64,000 nt of DNA from Malurus cyaneus samueli. Its lineage: Eukaryota > Chordata > Aves > Passeriformes > Maluridae. The notes below the pieces were generated by a model. The model had not been told where the DNA came from. It made no database searches and saw nothing but the letters and a program-made list of their open reading frames with translations. The stretch lies in contig CM019227.1 of the NCBI GenBank assembly GCA_009741485.1, forward strand, positions 10,114,075 through 10,178,074, given 5' to 3'. Position numbers and translations under genes: made by a program. This document shows, in pieces, positions 40,537 through 52,590 of this stretch (the first letter of the stretch is position 1; every line of letters starts with the position of its first letter).

Positions 40537-43500
40537 GTAAGGGCAGGTCTGGGTCCTCTGCTGGGCTGGGGGATGGTGTGGGCAGTGAGATCCTGCCCCT
40601 CTGGGGGTCCCAGCTCACCCCACTGCTTCCCAGCACAAGCGGGGTCTGACACTGTTGGTGCCTGTGCCTTCCAGTCCTAAACCCACAGCTCGTGCTACCA
40701 TGTGTGTATGTACTAAACCCAGGTAAAAATAACACCTGCATCCCCTCTGTGCCCTTAGACTGAGCAGAAATACAGCGGGGACCCAGGGCTGGTCTGAGAA
40801 CAGAGGAGCGTCCAGAGAGAATTGGGGGTGTTGATTGGGAGGTGGGAAGGGAGGGCTCCTGCCCAGAGACCCTGTGCCCCATCCAGTGAGGACAGGGCAG
40901 CTCTGTGAACTTTGCCCAAAATGGAAAATGATGCTCAGGGAAAATGCATGTGATCCCTAAATAGTTTCCCTAAGATCAGATACAAAACCTTCATCCTTCC
41001 TCTTAGCTGTGATAAGTTGCCCTTCAGGACAACCTGAAGCTCATGCTGGTGGTGCCTCTGTCAGGTCAGGGCAGCATTTTCATTATCCTGTCTCTTAATT
41101 TGCAGTGAAGCTCTGCCTTGCCCAGCATCCCAGGCTCTCCATGGACTGGGCCTAGGCCTGACTTAATTACAACCTGAGTTAATTTGGGATGTGATGGATA
41201 AAGGCTGGCGAGGTCCTGATGTTGTTCTGTGTGCTTGGGATCGAGCCTCATCTCACCCCCCAGTGCCACACACTGCTATAAATATGTGTTTGTGTAGGAA
41301 TTTAAGAAATGTTTGCTTATAATAGTTAATATTGAAAATATCTGAATGTTCTCTATCTCAAAATAGTGTTTCTATCTACAAATGACACATCCTGCGCTTA
41401 ACGCTCCCACTGCGGCATTTCAGAGCCTCTTCCTGGCGTTGCCAGGATTCTGAGCTGGTGTTAAAGAGGAATGTTCACTTGTCCCATGGGGAAAGGCTGC
41501 TGCAGGTGTTCCCACCTGGAATGGGGCACACGAAGGGGGTGCTGCCCAGTCCCTGTCAGCAGAACACAGGAAGATCGAGTCCTTAATTCAGAAACCACAC
41601 GAGTGCTTGGAGAGGGATTCCTGCAGATGCTGTCACCATCTCCCACCCTCCTGCTGGTGTTTGGGATGTGAAGGGAGAGCCCTCGTGTTCCTGGTCAGGC
41701 AGGGCACCTGCTCAGGGAGGCTGAGCATCCCCCAGTGCCGGGGCAGCGGAGGCTGGAGCAGGGCCCAGGCTCAGGGCTGGCTTTGTTTGCTGCTGCATCA
41801 GGCACGACGTGGGTGCTGTAAATCAGCGGGCAGGGACTGCGACTGCCGCCTCTGCTGGGTGTAGCTGCCATGGCTTTTCTCACTCCGGAGATGGGAGGCT
41901 GCATGGGAGGATATTTGGCCATGCACCGAGGGTTGGTTCTCCACGAATTTTTGTGGTTTATTGTAGCAAAGTGGTGGTTCCCTCTGTATTACTGCTGTTT
42001 CAAAACCTCATGACATTTTTTGCCACCAGCAAACTGCTACACCAGAAAGTTTAATTAAACCTCTGTGTGGGATTTCAGGACTTCTTAGTAAGCTGGGAAC
42101 TAAGTGTTTACATTTTCCCCTGGAATACGGTGAGATACATCCTGATGAGCTGCACCAAGCTGTGTTGGGGTGTGGTTGGGCTGCCAGCAGGGCTCAAACC
42201 CAGTGTTGTAACAGTCCAGGGAACTGGAGAAACCTCTGCCGTTACCTGTGAGGGGTTTGGGGTGTCACCACCACATTCTCCACACCCATTTTGCTCTTCC
42301 CCCATGGTTTCACTCCGATGTGCTGGTGCCAGTCACCCTTCCTGCTGCACTGCTGGGAGATGAGATGTGTTTGCTGCTGAAAGCCTGGGACTGACCAGAG
42401 CCCAGAGACAGGCGTTAATCAGGGATCCTTGGCTGGGAAACAAACTGGAGAGTTCCCCGGGCTGCGGGACTCGCCAGTCAGCAGCAATTAACGGATCAAA
42501 CGGAGCATTTCCCTGCTCTGCTGTCAGCTTGGATTTGTTTCTGCAGGCTGATCTCAGAGCTGCTGTGTCCGTGTGCAGGTAGGTCAGGGTGGCTTTCCCG
42601 AGCCCCTGGCTGGTTGCCAGGAGCCAGGCTCCTGTCCCAGCCCCAGGAATGTGTGGGCACCGGCACAAAGCACAGCCTCTCCCAGCCCAGATGGAGGGCT
42701 CTGGTGGTGCCTGAGCAAAGCAGCCCTTTTCCAGGGGAACAGATTGTCTGTGGCTATCAGCTCCCTCTGTAATCTCTGCCTGATAGCAAAGGCATTAAAT
42801 GGCATGTTTTCCACAGTATTTTGGGAATATTTACAGGTATTTTGGGTGGCATTTCCCCAGTGCTGCTGCCTAAGTAAAGTCCATCATGGCTGATGTCCAT
42901 GCTGCTGCCACATATGTTTGAGAGGCCAAGACACGTCACCTCTGCCACCTTCCCAGGCTTCTGGGATTTGTTGCAGGCTTCTTATTTTATAAAGGGCTGT
43001 GTGCTGCAATGCCAAGGGAAACTCAATTATTAACCAAAAGCAAGTTGGAAAAAGATTGCTGCTTTTGTTTTTTATGGCCCCTCCCTCCCTGGCCCTCTAG
43101 CTTGGCTGCAGGCTGGCTCCCTGCTTGAGGACGAGCTCTGCAAGGCTGATGCTGATGCCAGTCACATCCTTGCCCTGAGCAGAGGCTGGAAATTCCCTGG
43201 CCCAGCCTGCAGAGCTGCCAGGCCCTCGCTGTTTGTAGCTGGGCTTTCTGGAGGGATGCTGCCTCATGGAAGCCACACTCCATCACTCTTCCAGCTGCAG
43301 GTGCCGTCACAGCTGGAGGCCAGTGATGCAGAGCTGTTTGCTCACAGAGCAGTTGGTGGCTCTGCTCTTGCCTTGTATTTGTTGGAGTTTTTTTTGTCTT
43401 TTTAGGGTTTTAGGCTTGGTTTTTTTTCCCTGGGGTTTTCCTTGCTTTCCGTGCCCTATTGCAGGGTTGCTGACAGAGAGCAGCTTTGCTGAGCGAGTTT

Positions 43501-44449
43501 GTTCTGTGCCACCAGGGATGGCAGGGCTGACCTGTATCCAGGCACATGGGTGGGAGCACTGGCACCTGCTGTCCCTCCTGGGGACTCTGACAGACCCCCA
43601 GCCCTGGGACATGGAGCCAGGCTTGCTGCACAGCCCTGGGATCAAGATGAATTACCCTGCTTTTAATAAAGCAGTGCTTTTGTTGCAGGTACAAAGCTCA
43701 TATTCTCCATCCTTATCAACGTCTTGTGTGTCTCTGGGATCTCCATCTGATCTCTGAACACGGCTCAAACCCTGCCCCAGGATATTAATGTTGTACAGCT
43801 GCCTGTAATTCCTGGGGCCCCTTTTCCTTATTGAGCCAGTCAAGAGGAGAAGTTTAGATGATAAACAACATTAATGGACTGTTTGTGCTTTTTTCTCTGC
43901 AAATTGACTCTCATTAGAAATCCACCTCATGTCTGCGCTGCCACAGCTCCAGGGGAGTGAGGGTTCTGCTTCCAGAGCTGACAAAAGTTTTGGGGGGCAG
44001 ATGGTTCATCTTATATGGACAGTAGGTTTTAGAATTAACTTTGCAGAGGCTGAGAAGTTTGTGCCAGGCAGAGGGACCCCTGGGCAGCTCCTCTGCTGCA
44101 GCCAGGCACTGAGGGAGCCCTGCCAGCACTTCGAGGTTGTTTTTTGGTGAGCCAGTTTCATTCTCAGAGGGAAGAGGGATGTATCCATCCTGCCAGTGCT
44201 CATGTACCTGCCTTCTGCATAGTCTGCTCTCATAAGCTGTTGTCAACCTTCCCTTCCTGGAGTCACTCCAGCTTCTTCCTCAGTGTCCTGTCCTTGGAGC
44301 CCCAAGGGCATCTGCAGGAGATGGAACCCTGATGTGGGATCTCCTGGGATGTCCAGCTGGGCATCACAGCTCCCTGGGGACATCTCGAAGGGGATGTTGT
44401 GGGGAGCAGTTGGACACGCTGTGACTGTTTCCTCTGTCCCTGTCCCCAG
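40537..44449 (+). other. PRKCB: PRKCB intron 15
   Basis: 3.9 kb without coding sequence and without a clear CR1 copy. Some AT-rich patches (41270-41400, 41940-42060, 43770-43920). Nothing further recognised. Confidence 0.85.
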
Positions 44450-44590
44450 CTGATGACCAAGCACCCCGCCAAGCGCCTGGGCTGCGGCCCCGAGGGGGAG
44501 CGGGACATCAAGGAGCACGCCTTCTTCCGCTACATCGACTGGGACAAGCTGGAGCGCAAGGAGATCCAGCCCCCGTTCAAGCCAAAGGCT
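44450..44590 (+). CDS. PRKCB: PRKCB exon 16: end of the kinase domain, last exon common to both isoforms
   Basis: 141 nt, 47 codons (residues 575-621). [20 protein letters not shown] then [20 protein letters not shown] and PPFKPKA close the kinase domain and start the AGC-kinase C-terminal tail. The acceptor is TGTCCCCAG and the donor is GTAAGT. It ends on a codon boundary, so either terminal exon can be joined in frame. Conservative differences from human: HPAKR for HPGKR, DWDK for DWEK, PPFK for PPYK. Confidence 0.98.
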
Positions 44591-47500
44591 GTAAGTGTGC
44601 TGGGTGCCCTCGCGGTCCCCCTGCCGGGTCCCCTCGCTGTCCCACTGCCAGGGAATCTCTGGGACCTCTTGCACCCACCCAGACGGGCGAGTCCCACTCG
44701 TCCTGGAGGTGCTGCTCCTCTGTCTCCTCGGAAGATGGTGTCCCCTGGAATCTGGCACACGCCAAAGCTCTGCTGGGGCAGGAGAAGTGCGGCGTGCCTG
44801 GCCCCAGCTCTGGCTTGCAGGCGTGGAAATTCCACACATTCAGCTCCTGGACCTCTTTGTGTTGCAGCCTGTCTGTCGTGTTACCCCGGGTCAGTCTGTT
44901 GGGCTTTTCCTTCCTTCTTCTTAAGCTGCCCAGGTCTCTCATGTGTTTAATCTCAGCTTTATTTCAACACCCAGCTCAGCTCAGTCTGCTGGGTTCAGCC
45001 GCAGTTTCTCTCCAGGGTGGAAGGAAGCTGGAGCCTGGCTCTGCAGCGAGGGGTTCCTGGCTGCTCCTCCCCAGCCCTGCCTGGCTCTGCTGGAGAGAGG
45101 CACTGCTGGAGTGCACCCAGGGGGGAATGAGCATACCGAGGGGGAGGCAGCAGCAATTGGAAGCTGTTTGTCAAAAGAGACAGGAGCGCTTGACTGCTCC
45201 TTGTCCAGCTGTATTTGCAGTGACATCTGTCCATGTGACAGCAGTGCCAGGGTGACACCAATGCAGGGGTGACACAGTGCCAGGGTGCAGCCTGAACCCC
45301 AACATGGGTCTCCCTGCCCACGCTGCTGGGGCTGCTGTGTGCCCCCAAACTCTGCATGACCCGCTGTGTCCCTGTGCTCTCCCTGCCCCATAGATTGGGG
45401 AGCAGGGATGTCCCTCCCTGGATTTCCCTGTTTCTCTCAGTCACTGGTGGGACTGGCAGGGTCACAGCCATGTCCCAGTCTCTCCGTGGTGCTCCAGGTC
45501 CTTCAGGCTTGGGATCATCCACGTGCCTCCCCCCAGGTGCTGGCTGCAGTGCTCTAGTTGGGCACTGGTGTTTCACAGAGCACTGAATCCACCCTTAATC
45601 TGTTCTTGGCTGATATTTGTGATCAGGGTGGGGACATTCCTTAATCCATCCTCCTGGATCACAGCACAGCATCCGGGAATGCTCTGTGTGTTCACCTGAA
45701 GCCTCCCTGGTCCCAATGCTCGTGGCAACCTTCTGCTTTTCCTCTGCTTTACAGTTACCCTCTTCATCTGAAGGGGTCCCTTTGGTGCTTGGAAAAACTC
45801 TGCTTTCAGGAAAAACGTGGAGTGGGAGTCCCTTTGGTGGAGGGTGCTCTGTGCCTTTAGCTCTGCTCTCTCTCAATGCTTCTCTGCTCTCCAGCAGGTT
45901 TTTCCCTCCTACAGCTCCTTTCCTGGCTGATCAAACAGGAATTAAACCCCACTGTGGTGGCTGGGCAGGAGCCCCACACCTCCTCTGGCACGGATGGGCA
46001 GGGATGCTGACCTGGAGAGCTGCCCCTCGCCCTGGGGCTGCTGGGCCTGCCCTGCCTGTGTTTGGGGCTGATTGTTTTCATTTCAGGAAGATGTTTTTTA
46101 CAAAGTTCCCTCCTGGCATCTTCAGGGCTCTGGGCCATGTAGGGACAGCATTACTGGGAAAGCAGGGACTTTGATATCAGAATACAACAGTGTGGAAGTG
46201 TTTGGGGCTGTTGGTGCACATCCCATGATTTGTTGTCTGGGGGTGTGATCTGACCTTGTGCCAGGGATGCCGAGGCACAAGGGGGGGATCTATGAGCTCT
46301 AACTGTGCAGGGATCCTGCTCCATACCCGAATTCACTGAAGGGGTGCCAGGCCTTCATGGAGTTGTTCTACAGAAGTTCCTGTCTCCTGAATCTCTGGCT
46401 CCTGCCATTTCCCAGCTCTGTGCCCATTTCCCAATGAAGCTGCTGCTGCTGTGTCCCCTCCACCTGTCCCTCTCTTCCTCAGTGAGCAGGTCCCCAGTGT
46501 CACTGCCTGCCCTGGCCTGAGGCAGAGCATTGGTGTTTGGTGCTTTACAGTCAAAAACAACAGAATTCCATCAAAAGCACTTTCTTACTGCTCTGCTGCT
46601 TTAAAATGTGCAAATTTTGTCCTGCTTTAAATGTCTTCTTTCTTTAAAAATCCCTCTGACACCGGCCCTGGGGATGGGGACTGTAAGCTGCCGGCTGTCG
46701 CTTCACCCAGGCTGGCGCCAGGAAAATTCCCCGTTTGATAGGACAGGGAGATTAACAGCAGCTGATTTGGGATTTAGGGAGGATTAAGACAACTCAGGTA
46801 CCTGCTGATAGCTGATATTTCTCCAGCAGTGCCTCTGTGCCAGGAAAAGCTGTTTCTTTGGTGCCAGCTGTGAGCGTGGGGCGGAGCAGCAGGAGCGGGA
46901 ATGGGGCTCGGACACTGCACTATTTGGGGTGGCAAGGGGAGATGGGCTGTTTGTCACCTTCAGGTGGCCACACCAGGGCCAGGCGCTGCTGCAGAGGGGC
47001 TTGGTGCTGGCCTGGCTCTCCCCTTGGCTTAGGTCTATTTTCTTTTCCTTTTTTTTTTTTATAATTAGCATCTATAAAGGTCAGGCTGCAGGAATTGTCT
47101 GCATCCAGAGCTTCAGAATAAGGAATAACAAATGCAAATGAGGGCTGGGTGTCTGCCCCCACCTGCCTCCAGCCTTCCCCTTCTCCAGCCCATGCTCAGC
47201 CCCAGGAATCCCAGCCAAGGGGAGCAGAGCCCCATCCAAATTGTCTTCAGCATCATTTTGTTTGTCAGAGGCATCATTAAATCCAGTTTGACTTGAGCTC
47301 GTGGCTCAGCTCCCCATCCCCACCCCATCCTCACAGAGGCCCCTTTGCTCCGTGTCTCTTCAGTAGCACCCACAAACCTTTTGGCCACATTTTCCGTGGT
47401 TTTGTGGCATCTCTGCAATTTGGAGTGGGGCACAGGGGGTGCTGGGGAGGGCTCTCAGTGCCCTCACATCCCTCCCAAAACCTCCATCATTGCCACCAAC

Positions 47501-47739
47501 AGCTTCAGCCTCCGCCTGGCCGGGCTGCTCCGTGCCCAAAGCTGGAAGTGAATTCCCAGGAGCTCCTGTGTTGCTTTGTGCTTGATTAACCTTTATCACA
47601 GAGTCAGGAACAAGACAGATCAGGGGCTGGGTTGTCTTTGGTGGTTCTGACGTGGGGCTCTGCTTGGCTGCTCCCTGCTCTGGCTGGTGCATAACAATTC
47701 CTTTCCTGGGTCTGCAGTTACCCTGGGAGTGTATTTACA

Positions 47740-48130
47740 CTTCCCTGCTCTCCCTGTCTCTCGTTGAGATAATTATTGTTTTTGCTATCTAATTACTCCT
47801 TTACTTTACATAAAGCCTAGTGATTTGAAAAGTCTCATTTTGAAAGCACTGAAATCACACAGCAAAGCCCAGGATTATTCACAACAGCATGGGGGGGGTT
47901 AAAAAAATGGCTTTTAATCTAATAATTTTTAATTGCATAAATTAATTTTCCCCTAACTGCTTGCAGTTAATTAATATTGAAATGCCACTTATAGACCTGG
48001 ATGTGTGAAAACACCAGTTCCCTGCATAGGGGGTTTTGTAGCCTTAGTTCAGCCTGTACAAGGTGAGTTCTGATGTTTGCATAAGTAATTTCCTAATTAG
48101 ATGGGATTTAAGGATTGAGGGGGCTGACAT
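47740..48130. promoter_or_regulatory. AT-rich candidate conserved non-coding block
   Basis: Non-repetitive AT-rich sequence ('TTAATCTAATAATTTTTAAT', 'GCAGTTAATTAATATTGAAA') inside the intron that precedes the alternative terminal exons. Inferred from composition only. Confidence 0.27.
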
Positions 48131-48819
48131 AGGGCAGCTGGATGTGCTGAGGTTAAACATCTCTGCTAATCCAGTCTGGAAGTGCTCTGAGAGACCCAGG
48201 GCCTTGTAAAGGCTTTCCCTGAGATTTCCCAGACTGTTCAGGCTCTGTTTTCAGTGCATTAGGCAGAAACTTGGCTTTTTCCGTGGGAGAGGGATCAACA
48301 GCAGAGTCCTGCACCTGAACCCTTGCAGGGGATGCTCCCTTGGTCAGCAGCAGGGATGAATGGATGCGCTGGAGCATCCCAAACTGGGGGCTGGGGTCAT
48401 CAGCCAGACACCAGTGAAAAGCACCATTGTCCCCCCTGAGCAGCACAGGGACCATCAGCGTGGCCTCAAGTTCATGCTGTGACCCAAATTCCCCTAAATG
48501 CAATTGTCAGGGGAGCCCTGATCCTCCCCAGCGTGCAAGGAGCCAACTTCCTGACCTAGAGCAGCCCCAGGAAGGTCAGGCTTGCCCAGGAGATGCCTGC
48601 AAGGCCCATGGGATTGTGCCTGTACCACTGGTTTGGGACAAATCCTGGGAAATTGAGGGTGTCTTCAGCCCAGCACTTCCCTTGGCAGTGGGAACAAGGG
48701 TGGGTGGCAGCAGCATCCTCAGTTCCTTGATTGCATCCCAGGGATCAATGGAAAATATTTTATTGTGCCTTTTGTCTCTATTTGAAATCAAGCAGGGAAG
48801 TGATTAAATACAAGGCCAT

Positions 48820-49480
48820 CTTCGGAGCTGACAGGTTTATTTCTGCAGCTCAGGAAGAAAAGCCATTCTGTGCTGGCTATAAATATTAGACAGGACACTG
48901 GGATTTATGTAAGATAAATTCCCACCCTCCCCCTTTCTCCAGTCAGGATGGAGTGATGCCTGTACATTAATATCAGACTAAAATGAGGGCGATTTTTCAC
49001 GAGATGGCTTTAGATAAATGTAAAAATTCATATGGCATTTGTGTCAATTAACCAGGAACTTCATCTGGGAAGCTGTAAAGGAGGTGCCTGTGCAGGCAGT
49101 GAGCATCCAAGTGACCACAGATCCTTCCTGCCCTCCCTTAGCATGGGTGGGCCAGACCTGGAGCCTGGAGCTCACCTCCTCCAGACCTCAGGGCTGGGCT
49201 GGTATGTGCCTTCTATAAACCCAAAGACAGTTTTCAACTTTAAAGTATTGATTTTACCCATCCATTTTATCTGCATCCAAACACAAAGTCCATAAATTCC
49301 ACATAGCAGGGCAGGAAATACCACAGATAGATGCAACTTTTTGAATTTTCCATCCACATATTTTTACCTCATTGCATTATAGTGAGAAATTCTTGCTTGC
49401 CAGCATGCATATTAAAATATATTTGTGCTTCCTATTCCAATAACTGCCAGCCTCTCATCAGGATTAATTTTTCTATCTTT
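48820..49480. promoter_or_regulatory. AT-rich candidate conserved non-coding block
   Basis: Long non-repetitive AT-rich region ('GGCTATAAATATTAGACAGG', 'TGTACATTAATATCAGACTA', 'GCATATTAAAATATATTTGT'), standing out from the GC-rich flanks. No open frame of interest. It could hold splicing or transcriptional enhancers. Untested inference. Confidence 0.3.
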
Positions 49481-49704
49481 CCGAGGGCGTTGCTGGTTTG
49501 ATATTTTTATTTTTATTTTTTTCTAAGCCAGCACATTTCTTTGTAGCCCAAAGGCAGGCAGCGCTGTCAGACATCACACACGGGCTGCCCTGTGTGTCTG
49601 TGCTGAGGGCTGCTGAAGCTAACAGGGAATGGCAGCGGCACTGGGAGGCACTGGGAGGCTCTGGGGGTGTGCTGGGAGCTGATGGGGACTCAGGTGAGCC
49701 CTGC

Positions 49705-49745
49705 CAGGGGTGGTGGCACTGCCAGGGGTGGTGGCACTGCCCGGC
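49705..49745. repeat. 20-bp tandem duplication
   Basis: Two copies of CCAGGGGTGGTGGCACTG, about 20 bp apart, in intron 16. Confidence 0.8.
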
Positions 49746-50833
49746 TGAGCCAGAATGCTGCAGCTTTCCCAGTGATCCTGCTGCCAGTCTGTGCCATCCC
49801 CCGTGGTCCTCATGTCCTGCCTTTGGCTCCTGGGCTCTGTGGAACTGGCAGCTCCCATTTGGAGGATTTAATTGCTGTTTTGATGTTAATGTGATGGCTT
49901 TGGGAAGGCGTTGGGCTGTTGCTGACTTGTCAGACATCTCCAAGGTCCTCCCGCTCAGTCCTCGGGCTGGATTTGATGCCGTGGTCTGGAGCAGCAGCAG
50001 TGGGGTCAGTGGTGGCTGGAGCCTGGCCAGGGACGGGGCAGGGGCAGAAGGGTTGGGTTCAGCTCCAGGGCCTGGGCAGGAGGGGCTTTTGGGAGTAGAA
50101 GCTTGACCAACCCAGAGTAAAAATGTAAAGGTGTGACCCACAGACAGGAGGGGCTGGACAGGAGTTAAATCAGCTCCAACATTGCCCGCTGAGCTTTGTT
50201 TAGAGGTGTCTGACTCGGTGCTATAAGGGCACACCACAGGAGCTGCCAGCCCATCACAGGCTGATGGATATTCCTGTTGTCTGCCCTGAAACCTCTGAGC
50301 AGAGGAAGGAGCTGGGAAACATTGAAGTTTGCATGTATTTGTCATTAATATTTTATTCTATTTAGTCTGATGTTTATTAAAAATGCAAATCTGTTTACTT
50401 AACAAATGAAAGTTAAATGCCCAGGAAAAATTGTGGCAGTGCTCGGAGTGTTGTGCTTTCCCTGGGGCAATGTGAGAGAGTCCTGAGGGACTGGGAGGTG
50501 CTGGCTGAGCAGCTCCTGGGAGGAAACAGAGCCTGGAGAGCAGTGGCTGTGTGTGGCAGGAGGGATTGGCCAGCCCTTGGAGCAGAGTGCCATGTGCCAG
50601 CTGTGGGGATGTGACATGGGGGTGATGGAGCCTGGTCTGGAGTGATCTGGCATCCTCCTGATCCCACCTCCTGCTGTTGTTACTCCCTTAAATCAGGACT
50701 TACAGCTGCAGGGCCCTTGTTTTGCTTGCTGTGAAAATTAAATCGGGTGTTTGGCACCACTGGGGACTGCAAGGCCGTGGACCATCATGGTCTGATTGAC
50801 CTGTTGGGAAGGGACAGAGCAGATCTGGGAATC

Positions 50834-50990
50834 AGAATCATGGAATCACACAGGGGGTTGGGTGGGAAGGGACCTTAAAGCTCATCCTGTCCCCCCCCTG
50901 CCATGGGCAGGGACACTTTCCACTATCCCAGAGTCCTCCAAGCCCCATCCAGCCTGGCCTTGGACACTGCCAGGGATGGGTCCTCTCCTC
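50834..50990 (-). mobile_element. CR1 LINE 3' fragment
   Basis: AATCATGGAATCACACAGGG, then GGTTGGGTGGGAAGGGACCT, CTGCCATGGGCAGGGACACT and CCAGCCTGGCCTTGGACACT match antisense CR1. It lies 300 bp upstream of the beta-II exon. Confidence 0.9.
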
Positions 50991-51295
50991 TCCTTGAGCC
51001 TCTGAGCAGTCCAGACATGATGAACAGCTCTGCTCCAGGGGAAGGAGAGCAGCCCATGTGGGCAGGAGCGACCACGAGTCATCACCACCCATCTCATTGC
51101 TGCTGCAGCCGCTTCCCATGGCACAGCCGGGGGGTTTGCCGGGCCCTGCCTGTGCCATGCCATGCTCTTGTGACTAACAAAGTGTGTTTTGTGCCTTTTC
51201 CCGTCCTGCCGTGGCCGTGCCATGGTGGGGGGATGGCACAGCCCCATCCCACGCTTCCGCCCCACCCACCATCCGTTCTTTTCTCCCTCTCATAG

Positions 51296-51454
51296 TGCGG
51301 ACGCAGTGCTGAAAACTTCGACCGGTTTTTCACTCGCCATCCACCCGTGCTAACACCTCCCGACCAGGAAGTCATCGGGAACATTGACCAGTCAGAATTT
51401 GAAGGATTTTCATTTGTTAACTCTGAGTTTTTTATGCCTCAAGCCAAGAGCTAA
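51296..51454 (+). CDS. PRKCB: PRKCB beta-II-specific terminal coding exon
   Basis: 156 nt coding (52 residues, 622-673) plus a TAA stop. [20 protein letters not shown] begins the V5 tail. The turn-motif Thr641 lies in VLTPPDQ and the hydrophobic-motif Ser660 in FEGFSF. The end is [13 protein letters not shown] call it beta-II because Thr641, Ser660 and the 645-650 segment fit beta-II numbering. Here that segment reads QEVIGN, where mammals have QEVIRN. The last residues also differ from the human LKPEVKS. The acceptor is CCCTCTCATAG. The tail is 52 residues, the same as in mammals. Confidence 0.97.
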   Translation, partial: CGRSAENFDRFFTRHPPVLTPPDQEVIGNIDQSEFEGFSFVNSEFFMPQAKS

Positions 51455-51828
51455 GTGGCTGTGTAGATCTCATTCCTGCAACTGTCATCCGGTTCCAGCT
51501 GCTGTCGTGGTGACACATTCCATTGCAGAACTTGCATCCATGGGTTTTCTTTAGTTCCTTACTAGAGTGACCATATTTCAAGTGTCTTCCTGTTATTTGG
51601 GGTGTCACTGGAGGGGGGTGATATGGAGAAAATGCTGCAAATGGGCCTTTATGACATTTTACTTGTAGAAAATGGGAACAGCTCAGTGGGTGGCAGGGAA
51701 AACGGAGACACAGTGACAACTGGGAGAAATCCCTTCATCATGTGCTTTAATTCCTGCTCCTTCCTTTTTCTAGTGTTTTAATATAATCATGAAAATTTAA
51801 TATTTAGCCTTCTTAGCCTTAGTGGCAA

Positions 51829-51834
51829 GTAAGT
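51829..51834 (+). promoter_or_regulatory. PRKCB: Consensus 5' splice site inside the beta-II 3' UTR
   Basis: GGCAA followed by GTAAGTG is a near-perfect donor 375 nt after the beta-II stop codon. If used with the acceptor at 55941 it would leave the beta-I exon as extra 3' UTR of a beta-II message. Use of the site is a hypothesis. Confidence 0.4.
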
Positions 51835-52562
51835 GTTTTTAATGAAACCATTCCCTGAAGTCTCTCTCCTCCCAAAAGCTCTGGAGAGCCCAGATGCAGG
51901 TTCTGGCTCCTTTTCCAGCCGTGTCCTGCTGTGTGTCCAGCCCCAGCACAGCTCCCCTTCCCTCCACAGAGGCTTTGGGCTGGCTTGTTCCTGGCGCTGG
52001 GTCTCCAGCAGTGGGATGAGTTATTTGGGAAGGCAGATCTGCTGTTGGCAAAGATTTCTCCTGATGGTGCAGTTTCTAAGGAGCATTTTTTTAATCAAAG
52101 CAAACATCCAGTGGTAAATGGGAAATTTGGAAGAGCTGCTTTTGAATCCATGGTCACCCTAGTAAACATCATCAACATCAGTTCCATAGCAAAGCTTTTT
52201 CTTCTTTTCAAATGCCAAAGCCATTGATGGACTTTGTTACCTGTGCTTTAAATGTGTCAAAAATGGTATTAACCCAAACAGGAGATATTTGACCAGTATT
52301 GTGAATTCTGATATGAAGCATGTAAAGAAACTTGTTTCAACTGATAGTTCTACCCTTTAAAATTGCCGCTAGGTATTTAAATCACCCAAGTTTTGTTTCT
52401 GGCATCAAAGAAAACATTTCAGGAAGGGTGAATTTCTCTTGAAAGGACAACAATCACGCTGCTTCCTTTTATACCCCTGCAGATGTTTGTGGGCTGTCAC
52501 TGTATCAATCTGCTTGACTTGTAATGTGCCAATTTATTTTTTTTTTCTGATACTGATTATAA

Positions 52563-52568
52563 AATAAA
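52563..52568 (+). terminator. PRKCB: Polyadenylation signal for the beta-II transcript
   Basis: AATAAA in an A-rich context, followed about 35 nt later by the GT-rich GCATGTGTTTGGC. It is the only canonical hexamer I found in the 1.1 kb after the beta-II stop. Confidence 0.75.
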
Positions 52569-52590
52569 AAATGAGAAAAACATGTCCCAG

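Larger units (their letters stand above)
44591..51295 (+). other. PRKCB: PRKCB intron 16, upstream of the beta-II exon
   Basis: 6.7 kb, the last common intron. It contains a 20-bp duplication near 49705-49745, AT-rich blocks at 47740-48130 and 48820-49480, and one CR1 fragment at about 50834-50990. No coding exon seen. Confidence 0.85.
51455..52590 (+). other. PRKCB: PRKCB beta-II 3' UTR
   Basis: About 1.1 kb from the TAA stop to just past the polyadenylation signal at 52563. It is AT-rich, contains a few ATTTA-like pentamers, and has a strong splice-donor consensus at 51829. The end point is inferred from the signal and a GT-rich element after it. Confidence 0.7.

Noticed and set aside
51296..51454. 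First thought: this exon is beta-I and the downstream one beta-II, giving a reversed order from mammals
   Set aside because: Residue numbering settles it. Thr641, Ser660 and the 645-650 QEVI-N segment belong to beta-II (673 residues), while KLFIMN at 646-651 and Thr642/Ser661 belong to beta-I (671). The order therefore agrees with mammals.
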